A DNA stretch of 64,000 nucleotides from Ypsolopha sequella (lineage: Eukaryota > Arthropoda > Insecta > Lepidoptera > Ypsolophidae): contig OW204001.1 of the NCBI GenBank assembly GCA_934047225.1, positions 26,420,175-26,484,174 of the forward strand. Reading direction: 5' to 3'. The translations under genes and the position numbers were made by a program. Positions 21,626-34,200 of this stretch are shown one piece after another (the first letter of the stretch is position 1; every line of letters starts with the position of its first letter). The notes under the pieces were generated by a model. That model did no database searches. It was not told the DNA's origin and saw only the letters and a list, made by a program, of their open reading frames with translations.

Positions 21626-24007
21626 AGCGTGCGCCTTGAAGGTGAGTTTTCGGTCGATGATGAGACCAAGGAGTTTTATCTCGTCTACGAGTTCGAGTCT
21701 ACTTCCTGACATATAGAGGTGTGGTTCCCCGTACTTCAGTTTTTTAGTCATCAACATCGCCTTGGTCTTGTGTGCGGCAAAGTTGAGCTTGTTCTGAGTA
21801 CCCCACTCCACTATTGTCTCCAGTGTTGAGTTGACTCGTTGCTCCATGGTTTCGACCGAGTGGCCGGTGAATGTTAGAACTACGTCGTCCGCGAAAGCCT
21901 GCGCATGTACTCCTTCCTGTGCCAGCTTGGCCAACAGCGGATCGAGTATGATGTTCCAAAAAGCTGGTCCTCCGATGGATCCTTGGACGCAACCCTTTGT
22001 AGTATCCCTCTCGCTTGTTGCTCTGGCATAGTTGACCACTATTTTTCGGTCTTGTAGATAGGAGCACACCATCGCGTATATGTTTCGCGGACACTTCCTT
22101 GTGGCTAGTTGGTGCTTCAAAGCCGGCCACCATGCGTTATCGAAGGCTCCCTCTATGTCCAGCGAGATCATGAGAACTATATTTTTACTTTCAAGTTCTG
22201 ATCTTGTGTGCTTAAGAAGGTCATAGAGGGCGTCCTCGGTCCCGCGTTGTGGCGTAAACCCATACTGGTTGTGGTTAAGTGTGGGCTGCACGTGCCATTG
22301 CAGCCTATTAACCAAGAGTTTCTCGACGATTTTCCCGATTACTGGCAGAAGTCCAATGGGTCTGTATGACTTGGGATGTGTGTAGTCATCTTTGCCCTGT
22401 TTCCCGAGGATGATTACGTGCGCCATTTTCCACTGAGTAGGGAAATATGCAAGCCCTAGGCATTTGTTAGCCAGAGCCATGAATACCTCCCTCCCCGCTT
22501 CGATGGCCATCGTGCATATGTCCGCGGTAAGCCCGTCCGGTCCCGGTGCCTTTTTTGGATTAATGTCGTGGAGTACTGAATCCAATTCGGCTTCCGTGAA
22601 CGGTGGGTCGTCTTCCGACAGATCTTGGATATCCTCGGGGTTGGAGTCCGTCAGCTCTCGGAGATGTTTGTGGAAGGGTTGGTCGGTCAATGCAGAGTCG
22701 TCAGGGTAGAACGTGCTGGCCAGGAGATCGGCCGATGCCTCGGGACTGAGTGTCTCGCCCTTCTCGTTCCTCAGAAGCGGGTCTTCTCGCCTCTTAGTTG
22801 TTCGCCTTATTACTCTGTATATCCCATCCCACATGCTCTCCTTTTCCTGCGTCGAGCAGAACTCTTTCCAGCTTTGGGTTTGGGCTTCACTAGCCTTTTT
22901 TTCGTAGTTCAGCTTGGCGGTGAGGTACTCTCCAACCACGTGTTCCCGTCTAGTGGGTGCAGCATTACGGATCCTTCGCCTCCTTCGATTAACCTCTCTT
23001 TTCAGATCAGCGAGGTCTTTGGACCACCAGGGGGGTGCTACCTTGCCTTTGTAGGCGCCTAGTTTGGGAATTGCTTTGTCGCATGCCTTTTGAATGGCGT
23101 TGGTGTATGCGACAAGCATTTCATCCAGTTCCTCGACGCTCGAGATGGAGTTGATGTTGTCCAGGGAGATGTTACTCTCGGCTAAGCCAGACTTCACGTG
23201 GAGTTGGAATTCTCGCCAGTTTGCCTTCTTGACGTTAAACCTGCGAGTGGTAGTGGGTTCTAGAGCCACTAACTCTCTGTCCAGTCGCAAGGCGAAGGTA
23301 ATGGCATTGTGGTCTGACGTTGTCATACCACGGTCCACTCTCCAGTTTTCAATCCTGCCTAGCAGAGATTGACTACACGCAGTAACATCCACTATACTGC
23401 TGTATAGTCTACCTCCCCTGTATGTCTCAAACGTGGGGGTTTCCCCCCTGTTGAGAACATGGAACTCCATCTCGTCGAGGAAGGCGCTGTAGGCTATTCC
23501 CCTGGGGTCGTCGTGCTTGCTACCCCACCAGAGGCTCCACGCGTTTACGTCCCCGCCTATGAGAATGTTGCTGGTGTTGAGCTTTTTGCATTTTTGTTCA
23601 ACACTCTGCAAGTTCACATTGATGTCTTGATCCCCCTCGAAGTACACCGATAGCACTGCTAGCTTGAGGCTGCCCGCCACCAGGGTCACCGCTGCCTCAG
23701 TCTCGGTCACCAACTGTGGGTCGTGAATTACCCTCAGTTGGTCTCCGAAAATGATGACAGCAGCTTTCACTGGTTTTGTGCGATTAAGGGTGCACTGAAT
23801 GACTTGTGCGCCGGGGTAGGTGCTCATATTGCCACTACGTCCCACATAGGGTTCCTGTACCAGGGCAATAGAGACCCCGCGTCCCTTGGCTGCCTGTATC
23901 AGCTCCTGCGTCGCCAGTTTGTTGCGCTGCAGGTTAGCCTGAATTACTAGCAGTTTGCTATGGGAAGCACTCGGGGGGGGAGAGGTGGGGGTGGTATCGT
24001 TGCCCTT
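21626..24007 (-). pseudogene. ORF2 N-terminal part: endonuclease and RT (E3), cut by Gypsy
   Basis: This is the upstream half of ORF2. It encodes the endonuclease (IQANLQRNK, ALVQEPYVG, GGDVNAWSLWWGS, TSDHNAITF) and RT through the catalytic FADD up to KLTFKAH, where the Gypsy element interrupts it at 21625. The next codons come from the LTR and soon stop. No ATG exists before the endonuclease core. In the ORF2 frame a TGA lies 9 bases upstream of the ORF1 stop, so ribosomes can only enter within GCTACTGCTAA. The protein would be an EN-RT fragment without RNase H or helicase. Confidence 0.9.
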
Positions 24008-26033
24008 AGCAGTAGCTCACACGCGAGCGAGCTATGGCGTCCATCTTTTGTTTTTCTGGACACTCATTGTCGTATGCTGCGTGCGCTTTTGATGTTGGGG
24101 TGTGGGCCTCTTCACAGTTTTTGCATTTCGGGAGAGCATTCTCCTTCCTGCTGCGACATTTCTCCCAGGAGTGATTTCCCCCGCAGAATCCGCAGAGGTC
24201 CTCCTTCTCCCGGCAGAGGCTTTTTGTGTGGCCGTATCCCCAGCACCTGGAGCATTGGATTAGGGGCGACTGATCCTCGACGGGGCTCCGTGAGAGGCCG
24301 ATGTAGACTTTTTTAGCCTCCATCAGCCTCCCATAGAGCGCCGCCGACACCTCGAAAACTATATGAGCTTGCAGGGGGTTTCTCGCTTTCTTTCTGTATT
24401 TGACTCTGACGAGATTGTCGTCTTTCTCCAGGCCCATGAACAATTGTTTATTTTGAGCCCGGAATTGCTGCGTAATCTCGTCATCCTTCTGATAGGCGAG
24501 GACATTTTTCACTATTACTAAGGGATTATTCACGCGAGGCTCCTCCACTTTCAGGGTGTTGTTATTTTTAACTCTTGTCCTTACCAGGGCCAGGTCTTCT
24601 TTAGACCCACAAGTAAGGACAACCTTTTGGTTTCTCGCCTTTCTGACCCGATCCACCCGTGCACCGGTTTTTCCCATGTCCAGCGCACCGATTATCGTCT
24701 TGATGACATTTTCTCCGGTCTTTGTGGCGTCCGTCGAGGAGACGATAATGCTGTGGTTCGGTCTTGGTGAAGGCGGTGTGGCTGGCTGTCTCTCCGGCTT
24801 GCGCTTCCGCTGCACTACGGTCCACCCGCTCGCCTCAGCGATCTCGGTCTCTAAACTGAGTTGCGGCGGGGGTGTGCGCATTCTTTGTTCGCGCATAGTT
24901 TTGAGCTCCGAAGAAACTGCCTCAAGCCTTTCGGTGAGCGGCTGGAGGTGCTCTGTGAGTTCCGAATTTGTGGGGTTCGCTTCGTTGGTGGTGATTGCCT
25001 CGCGTAATGTGTTTTTTATGTAAGTGTCGAGTTGTGTCAGCGTTTCCCTCACATCCTTTACCTCCTGCTCTAAGCGGTCGGTCTGTGGTTGTGAGGGTTC
25101 CGTGATTGGAGTTGTATCCGCCCGGATTGCCATCCGTTCGTGCAGCTCTGTTGTCCTTTGGGAGAGAGTAGTTGTTTCTCTCCTCATTGAGTCTAGTTGT
25201 CTGGAGAGCTGCTCTATACTGGTGGAGAGTTTGTTGTAATCTCCTCTGAGAGAGCTCTCCGGACAACCGGACCCTTCAACTGACAACTGGGCTAACTGGT
25301 TCGATAAGCCCTGCACAGCTTGGTCGATGGCGGCCAGGCGGTCCCTAGCTTCCCCTATTTGTCCGAATGGATCCCGCGTTTCATACGCTAGCCATTCTCT
25401 CACTGCCTTTGTTTCCCGGAGACCCTGTCCTACTTCCTCCATTGTTTTTTGGAGGTTGATGGTGAGGTTGTTGGTCACCTCTGTGAGCTGTCTAGTGTGG
25501 GCACGCTCCACTCTCACGAGTTCCAGAGCGTGCCGGCTTCTTTCCTTCTCCAGGTTGGATTTGTGCCGTGATCTGGAGTCGGAAAGAGACAGCACCGTCT
25601 CGTACAGGGTCTGCAGGGATAAAATGGCCGTGGTTTTGAGCTCCGTCTTCAGGTTCCTTGCGGCCTCTAGAGCCTCCTTACCTTTGAGGAGCATGTCAGT
25701 GGCTAACTTGTTCGCAGCGTCCATTCGGACCCCACTCCTGAGGTCCCTGTTTGTGGTGGCTACAAAGCTATCCCCTCGGTCAATCGACTCCGACAAAGAG
25801 TCTTCGTCCGAGTCGACTGGCCAAGGTGGTGATAGTGCGGCGTGGAAGGTGTCAGGGGCCGATGCAGCCACTCTGCGCTCCGAAGCTGATGAGACCGACT
25901 CCCCGTCGGAACCGGACTTGAGGCTATTTCTGAGGAGTCTTTCCCGGAGCGGACGTTGTGGCCGCAGAGGGGGCACCCCAGTCGTAGATGACTTGGCGAC
26001 TGAGGTTCTGGGGTTTTTCGGGATGTTGGGCAT
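24006..26033 (-). CDS. ORF1 gag-like RNA-binding protein (E3)
   Basis: This intact 675-aa ORF1 would coat the element RNA and form the ribonucleoprotein. The N-terminal 110 residues are Ser/Arg/Pro-rich. A long heptad-rich helical region follows, starting around SRSRHKSNLEKERSRH and continuing to about residue 360. A conserved fold with HSIIVSSTDATKTGENV and GARVDRVRKARNQKVVL comes next. The end carries three zinc knuckles (CSRCWGYGHTKSLC, CGFCGGNHSWEKC and a third from CKNC) and terminates ARSRVSYC TAA. The ORF2 frame begins at that stop. It is nearly identical to the E6 protein and would still be made although ORF2 is split, so it could act in trans. Confidence 0.92.
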   Translation of the reverse strand: MPNIPKNPRTSVAKSSTTGVPPLRPQRPLRERLLRNSLKSGSDGESVSSASERRVAASAPDTFHAALSPPWPVDSDEDSLSESIDRGDSFVATTNRDLRSGVRMDAANKLATDMLLKGKEALEAARNLKTELKTTAILSLQTLYETVLSLSDSRSRHKSNLEKERSRHALELVRVERAHTRQLTEVTNNLTINLQKTMEEVGQGLRETKAVREWLAYETRDPFGQIGEARDRLAAIDQAVQGLSNQLAQLSVEGSGCPESSLRGDYNKLSTSIEQLSRQLDSMRRETTTLSQRTTELHERMAIRADTTPITEPSQPQTDRLEQEVKDVRETLTQLDTYIKNTLREAITTNEANPTNSELTEHLQPLTERLEAVSSELKTMREQRMRTPPPQLSLETEIAEASGWTVVQRKRKPERQPATPPSPRPNHSIIVSSTDATKTGENVIKTIIGALDMGKTGARVDRVRKARNQKVVLTCGSKEDLALVRTRVKNNNTLKVEEPRVNNPLVIVKNVLAYQKDDEITQQFRAQNKQLFMGLEKDDNLVRVKYRKKARNPLQAHIVFEVSAALYGRLMEAKKVYIGLSRSPVEDQSPLIQCSRCWGYGHTKSLCREKEDLCGFCGGNHSWEKCRSRKENALPKCKNCEEAHTPTSKAHAAYDNECPEKQKMDAIARSRVSYC

Positions 26034-27574
26034 ATTGATGGGGATTTTATTTACTTAGAATAAGATGAGTATCAACTTAACTTAATGTTAATTAAAATAA
26101 ATATTTAAAACTATACTAAAAATTACCAACTAACTACAAATAAGGGTCTTGCCGTAGATGTTGATGGCTTCCGGATGCTGGTTTTGTTGCTTCACGGATT
26201 ATTTGTGCGAGTAAACTGCTTGATGTGCCTGCGTAGTTGGTGTGCTCGACTATTTGTGTGAGGTACACTCTAAGGGGGGAAGATAGAAGTGGCGGATAGT
26301 TTTTCCGATCTAATGGCCAAGGGAAGCAAGGAATCAGTGATCCGTGGGAGCCAGTTTGTAGCTGAGGCTCTTCCGGTTAATTTGAGCCCAAGCTCGATAT
26401 TGTCAGGCCAAGGGGGACAAAGTTAGCCGCCGGGGTGTGGAGGTAAGAGGGTGGGGGGAGTAGAAAAAGGTTTTTTGGATCTATCACCCCAACCGGCAGG
26501 GCTATCAAAATTCTGGCAGAGCCAAAGTACTCCTTTTGCTCTCCCGAGAAGTTTGAGCCCAAACTCGGGGGGTCTAGCGTCACGGGGGGCAAGACGGGCC
26601 CTTGCGGGGGTGAGGTCGAGGGAGAGGGGAGGGGGGTTTGGGGGTTGGGGAAGGGGGAGTTGGGATTGGGGACGGGGAGTCGGGACCTGTGAAGGGGGAG
26701 TTGGGGAGGGGGAGTCGGGTTGGGGGAGGGGGAGTTAGTATTGGGTTAGGGGAGTGTTGATGGTTGGGTTGGAGGTCGGGGGAAGGGTAGGAATCAAGAG
26801 CCGACGATTGGCAGGGGGTCCGTCTTGCCCCACTTGATAATGGGGGGGGGGGTGAAACCTGAGAGGGGTGGGCGCGGTGTACGTCAGGTGGTGGGCGGGG
26901 ATCAATGTGATCCGCGCGGCGGGTGACCAAGTTTTGGAGGGGGGGCGCAAATTTGGGGGGGTCCAAAAATTTGGGGGAGGGGGATGTTTTGGGCCTGTGC
27001 GGAAAGGACTGGTCGTCCCGATATCAACAAGCCCAAGCTCGGGGGGAATAGGACAAGGGGTTCAGGAGTTCCCTAGGTGTACCTCTGGTCTCCGAGTGTC
27101 CTCAGGAAACTGCTCCTCATCAGCTAGACGAAGTCCTCAGGTGGGCAGAGGTGTCTTCAGCGATGGCTGTCTGGCTGGTACGTCACTAACACGCGCCAAG
27201 CCCGGCACGTGTAACCTAGATAACTAGGTCAGAGCGATTTGTATGGGAGCTTTGTTGGTGAATAACTCCTGTTCCTGACGACGGATCTCCGAAATTCCTT
27301 CAATTCCAGATAGAACTTAGCAAGAGCTACGCATTGAGATTTAACTCACTGTTTTAGGTGCTTCTTGCGCCGGCTTATGCTGCTCCAAAGTTGAAGGTCT
27401 CCAGAGTCAGATCCCGTTGGCCGATTTTGTTGCCAACATAAATCCTGGTGAGTCGTACACTTAACTATCACTGCACAACACTTTCACTTTGATATTTAAG
27501 TTTTTTCTATTTTTAATGATTTTTTGTGTGGAGCGACGAGGTGTATGGTACGGAGTTTCGAGCAGTACTGGGGG
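26034..27574 (-). promoter_or_regulatory. 5' UTR of E3
   Basis: This non-coding 1.5 kb has three parts. The ORF-proximal part is AT-rich. The middle (about 26270-27060) is strongly G-rich on the + strand and holds diverged hairpin units near 26375-26430, 26505-26590 and 27015-27045. The terminal 520 bp closely resemble the 5' ends of E4, E6 and E7 and start CCCAGTACTGCTCGAAACTC on the sense strand. A conserved GTGAGT (27344-27349) and a pyrimidine-rich TTAG (26270-26272) could bound a 5' UTR intron. Confidence 0.6.
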
Positions 27575-27581
27575 TTAGGTT

Positions 27582-27584
<3 letters not shown>
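27575..27584 (+). repeat. Telomeric repeat (TTAGG)2
   Basis: Only two TTAGG units remain between the 5' end of E3 and the poly(T) of E4. The E3 side has GGGGG before the first unit where E6 has GGG. Confidence 0.9.
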
Positions 27585-27641
<57 letters not shown>

Positions 27642-27905
27642 GTTATCTCTATGGTTCCATGGGCTGAGGCCCGCTGCCCTTATTTGCTTCATTAAAAAAT
27701 TTTTTGCATGTCAGATTTTGTCGTATCCCCGCTTTTTCGGGGTGGGGGGGTTGGTGTTTCGAAACAACTCTCTCTATACATTTAGTTTATCTTATTTTCT
27801 ATATTTTATTTTGATCTATTACTAGTGATATCTTTACTAGTGATATTTTCCATCTTTTATTCTTTTTGTTCATATGTACATTATTTCTCTTATTTTTATT
27901 TCAAT

Positions 27906-27940
<35 letters not shown>

Positions 27941-28274
27941 TTTTATATATTTTTTTTTTAATCTATTTTTTAATTTCTCTCATGCATTTTGATTATCATT
28001 GTTAATTTTTAAACTATATACATTGTTTGGTAATTATATAAAGATAAGTGTTAGTAGCTTAATTATATTTTAGTATTATTTTATAAAGACACTCCTTTGT
28101 TTTAACATTTCTTACTTAGTTCTTATCTAGATGAGAGAGCTGTTTCGAGGGTTTACATTGTTAGTTTTACAATTTATACATTTAGTTATTATTAGGTAAG
28201 TTAATTTACAAATTTTAACAGAACTAATACTTTTGTTGTTCGTCAAATTTATCCATTTCCCATTGTCTTGGTCA
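27585..28274 (-). other. 3' UTR and poly(A) of E4
   Basis: This non-coding 0.69 kb holds a 53-base T run at 27585-27637 and a further long T tract at about 27907-27938. Near the poly(A) there are small GC stems (GGGC/GCCC at about 27659-27671), weaker than the terminal hairpins of the other elements. Confidence 0.7.
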
Positions 28275-31200
28275 CTATATCGGCCGGTTTATCACCGCGG
28301 TATTCCGGTCTTGCAGTGCCATTTTTAAGTTGTACCCGCTGATCTGGGCATCTGTCGCACCTTCTGCTCGCTTTACAAAGGCAGCAATCGCGTCCCCTCT
28401 GTCATCTGAATAGTAGATGCAGCTTTCAGTATGACGCGATAATGCCACCACTGCGTGCGGGATACTGTTGTGTAGGTGCATTCTATGAGCTGTTCTGCGC
28501 ACGATAATTACCTTCGCGTAAGTAAGTCCCTGTGCTTCGTGGATAGTCTGAATGCGTGACCCGTTTCCCTTCCCATAGCCTTGGCCTTCCAGGGACTCCT
28601 TTTCGGCCTGGGTGTGCACAAGAAATAATGTGCTTGGGAGGTCTCTAGGTATTTGTGCATTCGTGTACCTTTCCAGCTTCAGGGAACGTATTTGCGTTTT
28701 GGATGAATATGTGCCATTGTACACCTCACTGAGGGCATATGGCACATCCATCGGGTTTCTATGTGTGCACAACAGCTCAAGACTGATGCTTGTTACCAGA
28801 TTTGGGCGGTTGTAATACATTCCAAAATGACACTGTCTGTCCATATAGGGAAGCTGGTTGATGTCACCTATCAAGATCATTTCTCTGGCCCCTGACATCT
28901 GTGTCACCATGACAATGGCGCCGAAATGACTCATGGGAGCTTCGTCAAAGAAGATGCGTTTGCACGATTCTTTCTTCTTTCCCGAAGCGCCCACGCCGTT
29001 TGCTAGTGCAGAGGCCAGGGTGCGCACTCTTGTATATAGGTGTACCTTTGATTGTGCCACCAGCTTAGCCCTTAGATCTTTTGCCGCTTCGATGGTCTGG
29101 GTGACTATCACGTCTTGATTTATGTCACACTGAGACAAGAGCCAAGTTGTTTTTCCGCAGCCCGGTACTCCGTTTATCCATTTGATTTCCGGTACTTCCC
29201 AGTTCGCAAAGGTCTCGTTTCCGGCGGGGTCTTTGGCTATTTTTTCCGCCATTTCCAACACCCTGTCGTCTAACATCACCTTTGTTTCCCGGGTTGTGAT
29301 CACAATGGGATCCGTTTCTGGGGCTAGGTATTTAATTTTGGTGGAAAGTGATGACTCTTCTTCGTCCAGTGCGACGAAGCCTCTGCTGGAGTTGTAGGCA
29401 ACCATATGACGTGTTACTGGGGCACCTGCTATAACCGTTCCCCTTTCGTTGTCATAGATGGTTGCCTGCGCTTCTTTGAGCTTGACGCTCAGCAATTCCG
29501 TGCTCCCTCGGTTGTATATTTGCAGGATGTCCTTGCAGGTCTTGGTGTTCATGACCTTGTTTGCTTTAAGGACACTCTGGAACTCGAGGAAGGCATTCAC
29601 CATGTGATCCAGGGTAGTTGTGGCTTGTCTGAGCCGAGGCGGTTCCACTAAACCCATATCCGCTTTTGTGCGGGTTTTACGGTTTCCTTGTGAAATCTTT
29701 CCCCGATCGCTCTTTGTAAAAGTCTCAACAGCGGATTCAATGCGTTGCATTGATATCGCTGCAGAGACTCTTTTGGCCATTGTCTTCCGGTCACATGGGA
29801 CATTGAATACTGAAGCGTTCAGCGCACTAATCGCTACATCCAGTTCAGCTCCTTGACGTGATTGCTGGCGCAGTTCCCGTGTTCTTATAAAACTGGCCTC
29901 CTCTTCCCTTTTTTTCTGTAGGCGTTCCGAGCCACTCATTGCTTCCGAGTCCATGACGGTGTATGTAGTTTTGTCGGTACCAGAGCCGGAGACCCCAGGT
30001 CCTAGGAAGCTGAGGTTTTCGCCCCTGTCCTCGTATACTACCACCTGATGTTGTTCGGTGGTGTGTATACACCCGAGATAGTCCTCGACTCTACCCTTTT
30101 CTAGACCCACCGTCATGGAATCGATGCTAATGATCACTGCTGTGTTTGAGCCCGCCCTTCTGAACTTGGTGAGCAGTGAGCTTACCAGTGCGAACCGCGT
30201 GTTTTCTGCATTGCTGTCAAATAGAGCGATCACCTTGTTTTGTACTCGCACTAGACGACAGCCCACGCCAGCCACGGTTCGCTCGGGCAGCACGCTATAT
30301 GTTGCGCGTTTCATGCTCGTTTTGGAGGTGTTTCCGTTCAGAAGTGCGGCGAGACCCGGGGAGATAGTAACGTTGCCCGTTCCGGTTGCATTACAGAAGC
30401 TAAAACCCAGTTTTTCTCTTTCATTGTCCATGAAGAGTGCGACTGCACGAATTTTTATGCCAGGTGTGCCACTCTCTCCGTGTCTAATGAGCGAGATAAT
30501 CTGCTCTTCACCTGTGAGGTGGCTTCCTGGTGGAGAATTCGTCTGGGAAGTCGTACTGGGTCCTTGTACCGGGGCTTGGATGGTTACGATCGGGTTGCAG
30601 GTTTTGTTTGTGGCTGCGACGTATTGTACAACTTTACATGCGAATGTCCAGAAGTGGGTGTTGGATTCGTTGTTTTCCATGATCTTCGGAAAATTAGATG
30701 GTTTGAGTTGGGTCTGGATCCTTACTTCCAGTTCCATCCTTTCTACACCAAACCTTGGACACTCGCATAATATGTGTATTATTGTTTCATCGCATTCGGG
30801 ATCGCATGGGCATGAGGGGCTGTCCTTCAGCTTAAAGCGGTGTAAGTACGCAGCGAAGCCTCCATGGCCGGTCATTGCCTGGACGTGTGTGGGTGTTAAA
30901 TTCATGTCCAATAGGATGCGTCTAGCTGAAATGACGTCTGGCAAGAATGTCTTTGTGACCGAGCCGGTGCTGGAGGATTCGTAGCGCGCCTGCCACTTTT
31001 GGACTGTATCCTTTCTTATTTCCCTTTTGACGTGGGACAGTGGGACTTTATTGTAGTTTGGTGCCGTCTTTTTTGTCAAGGCTGCTTTTTTGGCCAACTC
31101 GTCTGCCCTCTCGTTACCTGGAGTGCCAACGTGGGCTCTCAGCCAGAAGAATCTGACATCCCTGTCTTCGCTTCGGATCTCTTTTAATAGGCTCTTGATC

Positions 31201-34200
31201 TCCATAGCCAGAGGGTGAGAGACTGCAGGGCTTCTCAGTAAATCCAGTGACGATCTTGAGTCGCTCAAGATGTTTACCAAGGCCTTTTTGCTGTTTCTCA
31301 CCATCTTAACGGCTCTGAAGAGAGCGTAGAGTTCCGATTGGAAGACGGTGTTATGTGGCTCCAGGCGGAAGGTGGAATACCTGGACTCCCTTTCATCCTC
31401 CCACCACGTTAGGGCGGCACCGACTTTTCCTTCTATTTTGCTGCCATCGGTATAGATTTGGGGTCCGACTACGTGGAGGTTTTCGAGGGTTTCAGGGTCC
31501 ATGGCTTCTAGGCGCTCATACTCCGTTGATGTGAGTAGAGATGGGTGGGGTTTGTTGAGAAAGCCCACTTTACATTCCACCTCTCTTCCGGGAGGGAGAA
31601 AGTCCTCTGAGTGGCCCTTTTTGATCTTGAAGAATTTGGCAGCCTCTTGTACCCTAAGATCAAGGGGCAGAAGGCCTGAAAGGACTAGTGCCGATGTCAG
31701 AGACACAGTGCGGTGCGCCTTGCATATCTTTTGGGCGAAGCCCCTCTGCAGTGTGTCGAGCTGATTCCGAGTCATCAGCTTGTCCGCAGAAGGGGACCAC
31801 GCACTTGCGGCATACAGCACAATCGGCTCTATCACCGACACATATATGGTCCTGATTATCTCTCTGTTTAGACCCCACGTTACCTTGGCTGCGCATGCAA
31901 GTTGTTTATATATGTCCGCTGTTTTCTTAATAGTGGCGGCTACATGCGCATTAAACGTGAGTTTGCGGTCGATTGTTAAACCCAACAGCTTGATCTCTGT
32001 CACGAGATTCAGTCTGGTTCCTGCCATGTGGATTACCGGGGGATCGTACTTAAGCTTTTTTGTTATTACCATCGCATTGGTCTTATGCGAGGCGAAACGT
32101 AGCTTATTTTGAGATCCCCATTCCACTACGGATTCCAGAACTGAGTTTGCTGTTTGTTGCAGGGTCTCGACCACATGCCCAGAGATTATCAGGACCACAT
32201 CGTCCGCGAAGGCCTGACAGTAGATTCCTTGATCAGCCAGTTTGTGGAGTAATGCATCCAGAATTAAGTTCCAGAAGATGGGTCCACCGATGGATCCTTG
32301 GACGCAACCCTTCGTGGTTCCCTTTTCACTGGATGCTCTGGCATAATTGACCTGGATCTTACGATCTTCTAGGTACGAGGCTACCAGGGCATAAAGGTTT
32401 TTGGGGCAACGTTTTGAGATCATTTGGTGCTTGAGTGCCGGCCACCACGCATTGTCGAAAGCGCCCTCTATGTCCAAGGATATCATAAGAACGATCTTTT
32501 TGTTTCGGACTTCCGACCGTACGTGTTCCATTAAGTCATAGAGGGCGTCCTCGGTTCCACGCTGCGGCATGAACCCATATTGTTTGTTATTGAGGGTGGG
32601 TAGGATATGCCACTGCAGCCTTCCAACCAAGAGTTTTTCGACGATCTTCCCAGGAACAGACAACAGGCCAATTGGTCTGTGGGACTTAGGATCGGTGTAG
32701 TCTTCCTTGGCCGGTTTCCGGAGTATGCACACGTGGGCGAGCTTCCATTGCTTGGGGAAGTAAGCTAGCGATAAGCATTTGTTCGCTAGCTCCAGAAATA
32801 CTTCCCTGTCACAATTGATAGCTGCTATGCAGATGTCCGCTGTCAATCCATCTGGTCCGGGGGCTTTCTTTGGATTCAGTCCTTGGAGGATCATGTCCAG
32901 CTCCACGGATGTGAATGGTGGATCGTCATCAGACAGTTCTTCTATCTCCGCCGGGGCCAACCCATCTGTAAGTTCCCTGATTTGCGTGTGGTGTAGCTGT
33001 TCAGAATCCACAGAGTCATCAGGATAAAAAGTCTTAGCTAGAAGGTTTGCTGATTCTTCGGGGCTCAATGTATTGCCTGCAGCATCCCGTAGAAGCGTGT
33101 CTTCCTTCCTTCTGGCTGTTTTTCTGATTACTCTGTAGATTCCATCCCACATGCTCTCATGTTCCTGTGTCGAGCAAAACTCTTTCCAACTTTTTGTCTG
33201 AGCTTCTGTGGCTTGGAGAACGTATTCTGTTTTTGCCAGGATATATTCGTCTAGAACGAACTGTCTTCGACTAGGGGCTGCGTTCCGTATTCGTCTCTTC
33301 TTTTTAAGAACTTCTCTTTTGAGAAGTTCGAGAGACTCTGACCACCAAGGGGGTTTTGAGTCGCCTTTCCATGATCCTACCTTCGGAATCGAGCTTTCGC
33401 ACGAATCCTGGATGGTGAGTATGTAGGTTGTTAGAATGGCTTCCAATTCCTCCGGGTTTGTAACCTCTTTCACTTTACTGGGCGTGATGACTTTTTCTGC
33501 TAGACCAGATCTGAAGCATGTCGAGAAGTCTGACCACTTGGCCTTCTTGGTGTTATACTTGCGTGTGGTGATTGCCCTTAGAGATTGAAGGGCCTTCTCC
33601 AGGCGCAACGAGAAGGTAATAGCGTTGTGGTCTGATGTTATTAGACTTCTGTCCACACTCCAGTCCTCAAACTTGCCCAGCAGTGACGCGCTGCACGCAG
33701 TGACATCTACTCTGCTTGTGCATAGCGTATCGCCCCTGTAGGTCTCGAAAGTTGGCACTTGACCCGTGTTGAGTATTTGGAAGTCCATTTCGTTCAGGAA
33801 GGCGTTGTACTCCTCGCCTCGGTGGTCTGTGGACTTGCTGCCCCACCAGATATTCCAGGCATTTGTGTCTCCAGCCAGCAAGATGTTGTTCGTGTGGAGC
33901 TTTTCACAGATCTTTTTTATCTTCTTGATGTCTTCTTCTATATCTTCTCCTCCTTCCAGGTAGACAGATATGAGCCCAAGCGTCTGCGTACCAGTTTTAA
34001 TGGTGGCTGCTGCAATGTTCTCGGAAACCAGCTGAGGGTCGTGTATGACTTCCAGCTGATCTCCGAATACCACTATTGCAGCCTTCACCGGCTTTTGGCG
34101 GTTAAGTGTACACTGGATAACTCGTGTGCCCGGGTACTGTTTCATAACACCTGTGTTTCCCACGTAGGGTTCTTGCACAAGTGCAATGGAAAATTTTCTG

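Larger units (their letters stand above)
9854..27574 (-). mobile_element. E3: helicase-bearing telomeric LINE, split by a Gypsy element
   Basis: This is a full-length minus-strand LINE interrupted at 14119-21625 by a Ty3/Gypsy element. Without it the order from the 5' end is 5' UTR (26034-27574), ORF1 (24006-26033), ORF2 (24007 down to 10477) and 3' UTR with poly(A) (9854-10476). It matches E6 almost base for base: the two ORF1 proteins differ at 5 of 675 positions that I could see. The 5' end abuts two TTAGG units at 27575. Confidence 0.93.

Noticed and set aside
30115..30984. 289-aa plus-strand frame
   Set aside because: It lies wholly inside the E4 ORF2 on the opposite strand and shows no domain; it is an antisense shadow, as are the many similar frames opposite E2, E3, E6 and E7.
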